DNA from: Cyrtodaria siliqua
Lineage: Eukaryota > Mollusca > Bivalvia > Adapedonta > Hiatellidae
Assembly: GCA_037043455.1 (NCBI GenBank)
Contig: JAWPHD010003076.1
Coordinates: 165,721 to 229,720 of the forward strand
DNA length: 64,000 bases
Reading direction: 5' to 3'
The position numbers and the translations under genes are program-made. Positions within the stretch are counted from its first letter, which is position 1, and each line of letters begins with the position of its first letter. The notes under the pieces are model-generated. The model was not told the DNA's origin and searched no databases. It saw nothing but the letters and a program-made list of their open reading frames with translations. Positions 23,101 through 38,100 of the stretch are shown here, one piece after another.

Positions 23101-26100
23101 CATTGTTGATAAGTGTTTGTGTTTGCGATGAACTGAACACAAAGTAACGTTGTCATATGCTCTCCTATATTGGAGGGATTTCTACTACAATTTGCGGTGA
23201 TCTGATCTCAGAGTAACGTTGTCATATACTCTCCTATATTCGAGGGATTTCTACTACAATTTGCGGTGAACAGATCACAAAGTAACGTGGTCATATGCTC
23301 TCCTTTATTGGAGCGATTTCTGCTACTGTTTGCGGTGAACTGATCACAAAGTAACGTTGTCATATGCTCTCCTATATTGGAGGGATTTTTACTACAATTT
23401 GCGGCGAACCAATCACAAAGAAACGTTGTCGCATGCTCTAATTTTTGCCAAATGTTCACCTTTGTTGAAGGGATTTCTGCTACAATTTGCTGTGAACTGA
23501 TCACAAAGTAACGTTGTCATATACTTTCCTTTATTGGAGGGATTTCTACTACAATTTGCGGGAACTGATCATAAAGTAACGTTGTCAGATGCTCTCCTTT
23601 ATTGGAGGGATTTCCACTACAATTTGCGGTGAACAGATCACAAAGTAACATTGTCAGATGCTCTCCTTTATTGGAGGGATTTCCACTACAATTTGCAGTG
23701 AACAGATCACAAAGTAACATTGTCATATGCTCCCCTTTATTGGAGGGATTTCTACTACAATTTGCGGGGAACTGATCGCAAAGTAATGTTGTCATAATTA
23801 TGCTCTCCTTTATTGGAGGGATTTCTACACAATGTGCGGTGAACTGATCACAAAGTAACGTTGTCATATGCTCTCCTTTATTGGAGGGATTTCTACTATA
23901 TTTTGCCGTGAACTGATCACAAAGCAACGTTGACATATGCTCTTCTTTTTTGGAGGGATTTCTACTACAATTTGCTGTGAACTGATCACAAAGTAACTTT
24001 GTCATATTGAAGGGATTTCTACTACAACTGTTGTTGACATCTCGTCGTAACTTAGCCTTCTACTCACCACTGTAAACAGCCTTTGAATCAGGTATGTTTG
24101 GGTGAAGAATGCTCTCAGCATACGGGGCCCAAGCAGCGTCCACGGGAGCAAACAAGGTGTATTCACCACCTAGTGATACACATATTTAATGATGCATATT
24201 CAACTTTTTCATACATGAATGGATGAATGTCTGGTTTAAATATATTTATCTGAAATGACTTTTGAGTAACAACCTAATAATTCAATTCAAAATATCGGTA
24301 AGGAAAACAATAATAAATTGTACTTATACTTCATCAGGCTCCTTCAGATGTCTAGAAACAGCTTGCAACATTACGTTTATGCAATGTATATATTATACAC
24401 ATATATATATATATATACTTCATTTAAAATATGAAAATAACAAAGATAGGTCTTCCAAAGTACTCAAATTCATTTGGATAATGCAAAAAGTCAGGCATAT
24501 GCATCTAAGTAATTATCTGTTCAATTCGGTCGGCAGATATCGCAAAAGAGGCCCACTTTTTCGATGTGTTTCAAGTTCCAAACACAAGGTTTTGACCTCG
24601 CACAATATAAACCCACTGGAAATATATTATTTCTTATCTGACAAGGATTTGTATATATCAGGATACACATTTTGTCGAGAGATTGCACAAAATACAAACA
24701 AATTCTCACAACTTACATTGTATGCCGATCTCTCAATATCAAACGAGAAGATTAGCATACAGTTTAATCTTTTAAAACATTGCATTGTAATTTTGAATCT
24801 GACGTTAAAAATGACGTCTTAACGGTTAACGTGTTTCCTGGTGTTTAACATGACGTCATAGCGGTTGACTTACATGACATCTGAGGTATGTTATAGGAAT
24901 TTAATTACACCCCAAATAATCAGTCAGCATTGAGTATTTTAATAAAACATGTAAGATTTTTGTTTTTAATGGGTTTTTTGTTATTAATGTTATTTCTTTC
25001 TTTCTTTTTTTTTCCAAAAGCGTTTATTGTTGAAGCCATGGATATTTTTCGCCAATAAATACTTAATTTAGCTCTTTTCCTTTTAAATACGTACATACGT
25101 ACATACGGTATTCATGTGTTGTAGGTTAATGTCGATACATGATTACTCGTGTTATACTATCACCACATTTATAAAACTCAAAAGGTTTGTGAAAAACTAA
25201 GACACTTATATATTTACTTTCAAGTAGAGGCGACAAATCGGCCAGCAAAAACGCCAAGAAAGTATCCCTGAACAAATCGTCCCTCATAAGTAGCACCTCT
25301 GTAATACTATTGGTCCCGAATAAAGGAGGTATCATAAACGTGTCGATGGTATGGACCACGCCATTGTTACAGATGATGTCATTTGGTGAAATCACGTGGG
25401 ACACATTGTTCAGTAATATTGTCTGGAAAACAATTAGAACTCGTTAAAAGATTATTCGTACAAAATCGGTCATTTTCGGCTACGTTCGAAATCACAACTC
25501 GAGTGCATTTTCGAGTATCACTATGATGTTCATAATATTAGCATTGTGAGGATGTAACCCCCCCCCCCCCCCCCCCCCCCCCACACCACCACCACCCGAG
25601 TACTGAAAACTCCTTATTTTAGAGACCGAGTACTGAATACTATTTAGCTCCGGACAAAAATTCTAAGTATAAAATTACAAAGGGCAATAACTAATTTGAA
25701 TGATGATCTAAAACACCTAAGAGCCTGGATCTGCTAGATGAATGAAGGCCCGATTATTAAAATTAGACCTTTATTTACATTTTATGATTTTTTTGTACAT
25801 TTTGGTTTTAAAAATACATTTTATGAGTACTAAATACTAAATAGTGTGTTGTGCGAGTACTGCGTACCACGCTCGTGCGTACTGAATACCGCCTAAAACG
25901 CCCTGAATACTGCGTACCAAAAGGGGGGGGGGGGGGTTCAGCCTCCATTGTGTTAGCCGGAAGTCATCGTGTCAGAAAATAGTGCACTGTACACAATAGC
26001 AGCTAAACAATAAGACCGTTACCTACACGTGTTAATGTATGATTTCCGTTGTATGTGTTTCATTACTAAACAGACGAAGGAGATATCACCGTTTTCATGC

Positions 26101-29100
26101 AAATCCAATATAATAACTAGACCAATCGGGTAAATGACGTGATGATTATACTGATTTTGGATGGAATCAGCTGGGATCTAGGACGCCGCCATATGACGTA
26201 ACCAATATGAATTCCTTCTAGATGTATTCGAGATATGATTCCACGGATTTTGTCGAGTTGCTGGACTGTTTTAATATGTTTCATAAAATTATGATACTTA
26301 AATCTAGCGGCAAATATAGCAAACACTTTATTTTAGGTTGTTTAATTAAACTGTTCTTAAAAGCATGTCTGCATGACATATACTGTTGTCCAATCCCAGT
26401 TATAAAATAGTATTGGAGTCGCTCGAACTCCAGATCGAGAGATCGTGGGTTCGATCCTCGCCGCGGGCATGCTATTTATCCTTGAGCAAGATTATTAATC
26501 CACATTGCTTAGTACTGGTTCTACCCAGGAAGCCATCGAGAGTGATTAATCTAACTTGCAATAACTTGTTTCGCAATCGATGTAAAATAATTATGTTTAA
26601 ACTAAACTATAAAATAGTAGGTTTGCAACAACAACAAAAAATCGAAAGAAAAGTACAGCTTAATCATGACAACAGACGAACAACATCAGTTGGTTTGTAT
26701 ATGCGTCTGGCTGATTAACGCTTAGAGTTGCATACCATGGAATCTAAGAAAGCAAGAAATGTTACTAATCTATGTGTTTACATACCGTTAGCGTTATAAC
26801 AGTGCTACAAGTATCTCAATTGTCGAGTTCAATTGTCGAAATTTTAATGCAAATCTAAGCTTTTATTCTAATTGTTAGACACGCCTATTGGTAACTATTA
26901 CACATTTTTTATTACGAAGCGAATTGAGTAAATTAGTCTTAATTGGAAAACATTTTGTTAAACCAATACCTAGTGGAGAATTTATGGTTAGGTACGCAAT
27001 TATCCATCAGAAATAACTGCATTTCTATGCATTGTATTTATTATGAAAACTTTTGTGTAAATGGTGTCTTAAAATCTATTAACATATTTGTTCCTTTACC
27101 GGTTCATTCAACCAGGCGATTATGTGTATATTCTAAAAGGTTCCCAGAGTAAACAAGTCGTTTCATATTTGTGTTGCTAGACTGAAACCACTGGTTAATA
27201 TAAGCCATGTTATCGAAAGAAGGGACTTACGGAATTCAGTTAGGGCCATCGCCTTTCAATACGTTGATCTGAAACGCGTTACTCGATAGTACGATGATGA
27301 AAACGCGAAATCACGAAACTACGATAACGAACACGCGATAACACGATGATGATAACGCGATACTACGATAACGAAAACGCGATAATACGATAGTACGATG
27401 ATGATAATGCGATATACTATCGTGTTTTCACCATCGTACTGTCGCGTTTTCACCATCGTAATATCGTGATAACGCGTTTTCATTATCGTAGTATCGTGAT
27501 TTCGCAATTTCAATATTCATCTTACAAAACTAACGCGTGCGACTCCAATACTTAAAGAACCAACAAGAAAGACTCCACAATTTACAGACCAACGAGAGCG
27601 ACTCCATTACTTAGAAAATAAACGAGAGAGACTCCAATAATTACAGAACCAACGAGAGAGACTCCAATACTTACAGAACCAACGATAGAGACTCCAATAC
27701 TTACAGAACCAACGAGAGAGACTCCAATACATAAAAAACCAACAAGAGAGACTCCAAAATTTACAGAAACAACGAGAGTGACTACACAACTTACAGGACC
27801 AACGAGAGAGACTCCAATACTTACAGAACCAAAGAGAGAGACTCCAATATTTACAGAACCAAGAGAGAGACTCGAGTACTTCAAGATCCAACAAGAGAGA
27901 CTCCAAAATTTACAGAAACAACGAGAGAGACTCCAGTACTTCAAGAACCAACAAGAGAGACTCCAAAATGTACAGACCAAGAAGAGCGACTCCAATACAT
28001 ACAAAATCAACGAGAGCGACTCCATTGATTACAGAACCAGCGAGAGACACTCCAATACATACAGAACCAACGAGAGTGATTTCAATACTTATAGAACCAA
28101 GAGATTGACTCCAATACTAACAGAACCAGCGAGAGTGACTCCAACATTTACAGAACCAAGCAGAGTGACATATATAATTACAGAAACAACGAGAGCGACT
28201 TCAATAATTACAGAACCAACGAGAGAGACTCCAACACTTACTGAACCAACGAGAGTGACCCCAATAATTTCAGAACAAACGAGAGTGACTCCAATACTTA
28301 CAGAACCAACGAGAGCGACTGCAATAATTTCAGAACCAACGACAGAGACTCCAATACTTACAGAACCAACGAGAGCGACTGCAATAATTACAGAAACAAC
28401 GAGAGTGACTCCAATAATTACAGAACCAGCGACAGTGTCAACAATACTTACGAAATCAGCGACTCCAATAATTAAACAATCAACGAGAGAGACTCCAGTA
28501 TTTACAGAACCAAGAGAGAGACTCCAATACTTACAGAACCAGCGAGAGTGACTCATATAATTACAGAACCAACGAGAGTAACTCCAATACTTACAGAACC
28601 AGAGAGAGCTACTTCAATAATTACAGAACCAACGAGAGCGACTTCAATCATTACAGAACCAACGAGAGAGACTCCAATACTTACAGAACCAGCGAGAGTG
28701 ACCCATATTATTACAGAACCAAGGGGAGAGACTCCAATACTTACAGAACTAACGAGAGAGACTCCAATACTTACAGAACCAACAAGAAAGACTCCACAAT
28801 TTACAGACGAACGAGAGCGACTCCAATACTTACAAAATAAACGAGAGAGACTCCAATAATTACAGAACCAACGAGAGAGACTCCAATACTTACAGAACCA
28901 ACGATAGAGACTCCAATACTTACAGAACCAACGAGAGAGACTCCTATACATAAAAAACCAACAAGAGAGACTCCAAAATTTACAGAAACAACGAGAATGA
29001 CTCCACTACTTACAGGACCAACGAGAGAGACTCCAATACTTACAGAACCAACGAGAGAGACTCCAATATTTACAGAACCAAGAGAGAGACTCGAGTACTT

Positions 29101-32100
29101 CAAGATCCAACAAGAGAGACTCCAAAATGTACAGAAACAACGAGAGAGACTCCAGTACTTCAAGAACCAACAAGAGAGACTCCAAAATTTACAGACCAAG
29201 GAGAGCGACTCCAATACATACAAAATCAACGAGAGCGACTCCATTGATTACAGAACCAGCGAGAGACACTCCAATACATACAGAACCAACGAGAGTGATT
29301 TCAATACTTATAGAACCAAGAGAATGACTCCAATACTAACAGAACCAGCGAGAGTGACTCCAACATTTACAGAACCAACCAGAGTGACATATATAATTAC
29401 AGAAACAACGAGAGCGACTTCAATAATTACAGAACCAACGAGAGAGACTCCAACACTTACTGAACCAACGAGAGTGACCCCAATAATTACAGAACAAACG
29501 AGAGTGACTCCAATACTTACAGAACCAACGAGAGCGACTGCAATACATTCAGAACCAACGACAGAGACTCCAATACTTACAGAACCAACGAGAGCGACTG
29601 CAATAATTACAGAAACAACGAGAGTGACTCCAATAATTACAGAACCAGCGACACTGTCTCCAATTCTTACGAAATCAGCGACTCCAATACTTACAGAACC
29701 AGCGAGAGTGACTCAAATACTTACAGAACCAGCGAGAGAGACTCCAATACTTACAGAACCAACGACAGCGACTCCTATACTTACAGAACCAACGAGAGCG
29801 ACTCCAATAATTAAACAATCAACGAGAGAGACTCCAGTATTTACAGAACCAAGAGAGAGACTCCAATACTTACAGAACCAGCGAGAGTGACTCATATAAT
29901 TACAGAACCAACGAGAGTGACTCCAATACTTACAGAACCAGAGAGAGCTACTTCAATAATTACAGAACCAACGAGAGCGACTTCAATCATTACAGAACCA
30001 ACGAGAGATACTCCAATACTTACAGAACCAGCGAGAGTGACTCATATTATTACAGAACCAAGGGGAGAGACTCCAATACTTACAGAACCAACGAGAGAGA
30101 CTCCAATACTTACAGAACCAACAAGAAAGACTCCACAATTTACAGACCAACGAGAGCGACGCCAATACTTGCAAAATCAACGAGAGAGACTCCAATAATT
30201 ACAGAACCAACGAGAGAGACTCCAGTACTTACACAACCAACGAGAGAAACTCCAATATTAACAGAACTAACGAGAGAGATTCCAATATTACAGAACCAAC
30301 GAGAGAGACTCTAGTTCGTCAAGAACCAACATGAGAGATTCCAAAATGTACAGAAACAACGAGAGAGACTCCAGTTCTTCAAGAATCAACAAGAGAGACT
30401 CAAACATGTACAGCCCAAGCAGAGCGACTTCAATACTTACAAAATCAACGAGAGCGACTCCAATGATTACAGAACCAGCGAGAGCCACTCCAATACTTAC
30501 AGAACGAACGAGAGTGACTCCAATACTTATAGAACCAACGACAGCGACTCCAATGATTACAGAACCAGCGAGAGCCACTACAATACAGAACGAACGAGAG
30601 TGACTCCAATACTTATAGAGCCAACGAGATTGACTCCAATACTAACAGATCCCACGAGAGTGACTCCAACACATACAGAACCAACCAGAATGAAACATAT
30701 AATTACAGAACCAATGCGAGAGACTCCAATACTTACAGAACTAGCGAGAGAGGTTCCAATATTTACAGATCCAACAAGAGAGATTCTTGTTCGTCAAGAA
30801 CCAACAAGAGAGACTCCAAAATTAGCAGAAAAAACGAGAGAGACTCCAGTACTTCAAGAACCAACAAGAGAGACTCACAAATTTACAGCCCAAGCAGAAC
30901 GACTTCAATACTTACAAAATCAACGAGAGCGACTCCAATGATTACAGAACCAGCGAGAGCCACTCCAGTACTTACAGAACCAGCGAGAGTGACTCCAATA
31001 CTTATAGAACCAACGACAGCGACTCCAATGATTACAGAACCAGCGAGAGCCACTACAATACAGAACAAACGAGAGTGACTCCCATACTTATAGAACCAAC
31101 GAGATTGACTCCAATACGTACAGATCCCCCGAGAGTGACTCCAATACATACAGAACCAACCAGAATGAAACATATAATTACAGAACCAGCGAGAGAGACT
31201 CCAATACTTACAGAACAAACGAGAGCAACTGCAGTAATTTCAAAACCAAAGAGAGTGACTCCAATTATTACAGAACCAACGAGAGTGACTCCAATACGTA
31301 CAGAAACAAGAGGGAGACTGCAATAATTACAGAACCAACGAGAGACACTCCAATACTTACAGAACCAACGAGAGCGACTGCAATAATCACAGAACCAACT
31401 AGAGAGACTCCAATATTTACAGAACCAACGACGGTGACTCCAATAATTACAGAGCCAACGAGAGTGACTCCAATACTTACATAACCAACGAGAGCGACTG
31501 CAATAATTTCAGAACCAACGAGAGAGACTCCAATACTTACAGAACCAACCAGAGCAACTGCAATAATAACAGAACCAATAGAGCGATCCAATACTAACAG
31601 AACCAATAGAGCGACTCCAATAATTACAGAACCAAGAGAATGATTACAATAATAACAGAACCAGCGAGAGTGACTCCAACACATACAGAACCAACCAGAG
31701 TGACTCATATAATTACAGAACCAACGAGAGCGACTGCAATAATTTCAGAAAGAACGAGATAGACTCCAATACTCACAGAACCAACGAGAGTGACTCAAAT
31801 AAATACAGAACCAACGAGAGTGACTCCAATACTTACAGAACCAACGACAGCGACTGCAATAATTACAGAACCAACGAGAGAGACTCCAATACTTACAGAA
31901 CCAACGACAGCGACTGCAATAATTACAGAACCAACGAGAGTGACTCCAATAATTACAGAACCAGCGAGAGTGTCTTCCGTACTTACGAAATCAACGACAG
32001 AGACTTCAATACTTCCAGAACTAGCGAGAGTGACTCCAATATTTACAGAACCAGCGAGAGATACTCCAATACTTACAGAACCAGCGTGAGCGACTCCAAT

Positions 32101-35100
32101 AAGTAAAAAACCAATGATATTGACTCCTATACTTACAAAATCAACGAGAGAGACTTCAATACTTACAGAACCAACGAGAGAGACCCCAATACTTACAGAA
32201 CTAGCGAGAGTGACTCATATAATTACAGAACCAACGAGAGCGACTCCAATACTTACAGAACCAGCGAGAGCTACTTCAATAATTACAGAACCAACGAGAG
32301 CGATTCGAATATTTACAGAACCAGCGAGAGCGACTTCAATCATTGAAAAACCAACGAGAGAGACCCCAATACTTACGGAACCAGCGAGAGTGACTCCAAC
32401 ACTTAAAGAACCAACCAGAGTAACTCATATAATTACAGAACATACGAGAGCGACTGCAATAATTTCAAAAAAACGAGAGAGACTCCAATATTTACAGAAC
32501 CAACGAGAGAGACTCCAATAATTACAGAACCAACGAGAGTGACTCCAATACTTACAGAACCAACGAGAGCGACTGCAATAATTTCAGAACCAACGAGAGA
32601 GACTCCAATACTCACAGAACCAACGAGAGTGACTCAAATAATTACAGAACCAACGAGAGTGACTACAATACTTACAGAACCAACGAGAGCGACTGCAATA
32701 ATTTCAGAACCAACGAGAGAGACTCCAATTATTACAGAACCAACGACAGCGACTGCAATAATTACAGAACCAACGAGAGTGACTCCAATAATTACAGAAC
32801 CAGCGTCAGTGACTCCAATACTTACAGAACAGCGAGAGAGATTCCAATACGTGAGTGACTCCAACAATCAAAGAACCAACGAGAGTGACTCCATTGCTAA
32901 CAGAACCAACGGGAGTGACTCCGGTACTTACAGAACGAACAAGAGCAACTGCAATACTTACCGAACCATTGAGAGTGAAGGCAATACTTACTGAACGTAG
33001 GATAGTGACTGCAATATTTACAGAACAAACGAGAGTGACCCCAATACTTACAGAACCATTGATAGTGACTCCAATACTTACAGAATTAACGAGATCGACT
33101 CCAATACTTAACGAACCGGCGAGAGAGACCCCAATAATTACAAAACCGGCGTCAGTGACTCCAATACAAACAGAACAGCGAGATCGACTCCAATACTTAC
33201 AGAGCCAAGGAGAGTGATTCCAACACTAACATAACAAACAAGAGTGACTTCAATACTTACAGAACGAAGGAGAGTGACTCCAATACTTACAGATCCATTG
33301 AGAGGGACTCCAATACTTACAGAAACAGCGAGAGTGACTCCATTACATACAGAACCAAGGAGATTGACTTCAATACTTACAGAACCATTGAGAGTGACTC
33401 CAATACTTTCAGAACCTTTGAGAGTAACTCAAATACTTAAAGAACCAGCGGGAGTGTTTCCAATAGTTACAGAACCATTGAGAGTGACTCCAATGCTTAC
33501 AATACCAAGAGAGTGACTCCAATAATTACAGAACCATTGAGAGTGACTCCAATATTTACAGAACCATTTAGAGTGACTCCAATACTTACAGATCCAGCGA
33601 GAGCTACACCAATATTTATAGAACCAGCTTGACTTACTTCAATACTTACAGAACCAACTTTACTAACTCCATTCCTTACAGAAACAACGAGAGTGACTCC
33701 AATACTTACAGAATCAAAAAGAGAGACTCACATACTTACAGAACCAACGAGAGTGACTCCAATACTTATAGAACCAACGAGAGAAACTCAAATACTTACA
33801 GAACCAACGAGAGTGACTTTAATAATTACACAAACAAGAGAGTGACTCCAATACTTACAAAACCAACGAGAAAGACACAAATATTTACAGAACCAAAGAG
33901 AGAGACTCAATACTTACAGAACCATCGAGAGCGACTCCAGTACTTACAGAACCAACGAGAGGGACTCAAATATTTACAGAACCAACGAAAGCGAATCCAA
34001 TTATAACAGAAAAAATGAGAGCTACTCCAATACTTACAGAACAAGCAAGAACGAAGGCAATAATTACAGAACCAACGAAAGCAATCGATTCCAATACTAA
34101 CAGAACCCGCGAGAGCGACTCCAATATATACAGAACCAACGAGAAAGACTCTAATACTTACAGAACCAAAGAGAGTGACTCCAATACTTACAGAACCAAG
34201 AGAGTGACTCAAATCTTTACATAACTGGCGAGACTGAATCCAAGACTTACAGAATTAACGAGATCGACTCCAATACTTACAGAACCGACGAGAGAGACCC
34301 CAATAATTTCAGAACCAGCGTCAGTGACTCCAATACTTACAGAACAGGGAGAGCGTCTCCAATACTTACAGAACCCATGAGAGTGACTCCAATACTAACA
34401 GAACCAACGAGAGTGACTCCAATACTTAAAGAACCAACAAGATCGACTCTAATATTTACAGAACCAGCGAGAGAGACTCCAATACTTACAGAACCAGCGA
34501 GAGTGACTCCAATACTTACAGAACCAACGGGAGTGACTCCAATACTTACAGAACCAACGAGAGTGACTATAGTACTTACAGAACCAACGAGAGTTACTCC
34601 AATACTTAACAGAACCAACGAGAGTGACTCCAATACTTACAGAACGAACGAGAGATACTCAAATATTTAGAGAACCACCGAGAGCGATACCAATACTAAC
34701 AGAACCCGCGAGAGCGACACCAATAATTACAAAACCAACGAGAGGGACTCAAATAGTTACAGAACCAACGAGAGTGACTCCAATACTTACTTAACCGGCG
34801 AGAGTGAATCCAATAATTACAGAATTAACTAGATCGACTCCAATACTTACAGAACCGACGAGAGAGACCCCAATAATTACAGAACCAGTCATTGACTATA
34901 CTAAAAAAATCAACGAGAGTTACTCCAATACTTAACAGAACCAACGAGAGTGACTCCAATACAAACAAAACGAACGGGAGATACTCAAATATTTACAGAA
35001 CCATAGAGAGCGATTCCAATACTAACAGAACCCGCGAGAGCGACTCCAATAATTACAAAACCGACGAGAGAGACCCCAATAATTACAGAACCAGTCATTC

Positions 35101-38100
35101 ACTCCAATACTTCCAGAACAGCGAGAGCGACTCCAATACTTAGAGAACCGGCGAGAGTGAATCCAGTAATTACAGAATTAACGAGACAGATTCCAATACT
35201 TACAGAACCGACGAGAGAGACCCCAATAATTACAGAAACAGCGTCAGCGACTCCAATACTTACAGAACAGCGAGAGCTACTCCAATACATACAGAACAAA
35301 GGAAAGTGACACCAATACTTACAGAACCAAGGAGAATGCCTCCAATATTTACAGAACCAACGAAAGTGAACACCAGTAATTACAGAACAAACGAGAGTGA
35401 CTCCAATACCTACAGAACCAACGACAGTGACTCCAATACTTACAGAACCAACGAGAGTGACTCCAATATTTACAGAACCAAGGAGAGCGACTCCAATACA
35501 TACAGAACCAGCGAGATCGACACCAATACTTACAGAATCAACGAGAGTGACTCCAATACTTACAGAAAGAACGAGGGAGACTACAATACTTACAGAACCA
35601 ACGAGAGTGGCTCCAATACTAACAGAACCAAGAGAGTGACTCCAACACTTACAGAACCAACGAGAGTGGCTCCAGTACTAACAGAACCAAGAGAGTGACA
35701 TCAATACTTACAGAACCATTGAACCTGATTATAATACCTACAGAACCAACGAGAGTGACTACATTACTTACACAACCAACGACAGTGGCTCCAATACTTA
35801 CACAACCAACGAGAGTGACTCCAATACATACAGAACCAGTGAGAGCGACTCCAATACTTAAAGAACCTGAGAGCGACTACAATACTAACAGAACGAACGA
35901 GAGAGACTCCAATACTTACAGAACCAACGAGAATGACTCCAATACTAACAGAAACAACGAGAATGACTCGAGTACTAACATAAACAGTAAGAGAGACTCC
36001 AATACTAACATAACCAACGAGAACGATTCCAATACTAACAGAACCAGCGACAGTGACTCAAATACTAACAGAACCTGAGAGTGACTCCAATACTAACAGA
36101 ACCAGCGAGGGTGACTCCAATACTAACATAACCAACGAGAACGATTCTAGAACTTACATAACCAGCGACAGTTATTCAAATACTAACAGAACCTGGGAGC
36201 GACTCCAATACTAACAGAACGAACGAGAGAGACTCAGATACTAACAGAACCTGAGAGCGACTCCAATACTAACAGAACGAACGAGAGAGACTCAGATACT
36301 AACAGAACCTGAGAGCGACTCCAATACTAACAGAACGAACGAGAGATACTCCAATACTTACAGAACCAACGAGAATGACTCCAATACTAACAGAATCAAC
36401 GAGAATGACTCCAATACCAACAGAAACAGCGAGAGTGACTCCAATACTAACATAACCAACGAGAACGATTCCAGTACTAGCAGAACCAGCGAGAGTGACT
36501 CCAGTAATAACAGAACCAGTCGAGAGTGACTCCAATACTAACAGATCCAGCGAGAGTGACTCCAATACTAACAGAACGAACGAGAGAGACTCCAACACTT
36601 ACAGAACCAAGAGAATTACTCCAATGCTAACAGAAACATCAAGAGTAACTCCAATACTAAGAGAAACAGTAAGAGCGAGAATGATTCCAATACTAAGAGA
36701 ACCAGCGAGAGTGACTCCAATAATAACAGAACCAGCGAGAGTGACTCCAATAATAACAGAACCAGCGACAGTGACTCCAATACTAACAGAACCTGCGAGA
36801 GCGACTAAAATACTAACAGAACCTGAGAGCGACTCCTATACTAACATACCGAACGAGAACGATTCCAATACTAACAGAACCAGCGAGAGTGACTCCAATA
36901 TAACAGAACCAGCGAGAGTTACTCCAATACTAACAGAACCAGCGAGAGTGACTCCAATATAACAGAACCAGCGAGAGTTACTCCAATACTAACAGAACCA
37001 GCGAGAGTGACTCCAATACTAACAGAACGAACGAGAGAGACTCCAACACTTACAGAACCAACGAGAATTACTCCACTACTAACAGAAACATCAAGAGTGA
37101 CCCCAATACTAAAACAAACAGTAAGAGTGACTCCAATACTAACAGAAACAGTAAGAGTGACTCTAATACTAAAAGAGCCAGCGAGAGTGACACCAATACT
37201 TACAAAACCTACGAGAGTGACTCAAATACTTACAGAACGAATTGAGAGTGACTCTAATACTTACAGAACCAACGAGAGTGACTCCAATACTTACAAAACC
37301 AACGAGAGAAACTCCATTACTTACATAACCAATGAGAGCGACTCCAATACTTACAGAACGAACGAGAGCGACTCCAATACTTACAGAACGAACGAGAGTG
37401 ACTACAATACTTACAGAACCAACGTGAGTTACCCCAATACATACAAACCCAACGAGAACGATTCCAATACTAACAGAACCAGCGAGAGAGACTCCAATAC
37501 TAACAGAACATGCTTGAACGACTCCAATATTAACAGAACCCGCGAAAGCGACTCCAGTACTAACAGAAACAGCAAGAGTGACTCCAATACTAACAAAAAC
37601 AGTAAGAGTGACTCCATTAATAACAGAACCAATGGGAACGATTTAATACTAAGAGAACCAGCGAGAATGACTCCAATACTAACAGAACCAATGGAACGAT
37701 TGCAATACTAAGAGACATAGCAAGAGTGACTCCAATACTAACAGAATCAGTAAGAGTGACTCTAATACTTACAGAACCAGCGAGAGTTACTCCAATACTA
37801 ACAGAAAAAGAGAGTGACTCCAGTACTTACAGAAAGAAAGAGAGCGACTACATTACTAACAGAACCATGAGAGCGACTCCAATACTTACAGAACCAGTGA
37901 GAGGGACTCCAATACTTACAGAACCAACGAGAATGACTCCAATACTAACAGACATAGCAAGAGTGACTCCAATACTAACAGAAACAGTAAGATCGACTCT
38001 AATACTAACATAATCAGTGAGAGTTACTCCAATACTAACAGAAAAAAGAGAGTGGCTCCAGTACTTACAGAAAGAAAGAGAGCGACTACATTACTAACAG

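Noticed and set aside
23208..24005. Minus-strand open frames of 98 and 162 codons with a 23-residue repeat
   Set aside because: By-product of the 69-bp minisatellite in intron 4. No splice sites join it in frame, and exons 4 and 5 join precisely without it.
23113..24030. CRISPR-like regular array (also 27535-38422)
   Set aside because: The whole unit repeats with no unique spacers, and the context is eukaryotic introns. These are minisatellites.
24262..24822. 186-codon plus-strand open frame
   Set aside because: Starts at TTG, is AT-driven, has no recognisable domain and lies in intron 3 antisense to the FAS1 gene.
27582..38013. Dozens of long open frames on both strands with TPILTEPTR-, SIGVTLVGSV- or RWFCKYWS-type repeats
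   Set aside because: They arise because the 30-bp unit is stop-free in several frames. They overlap on opposite strands, begin and end at random units, and lie in intron 2 of a gene whose flanking exons join cleanly.
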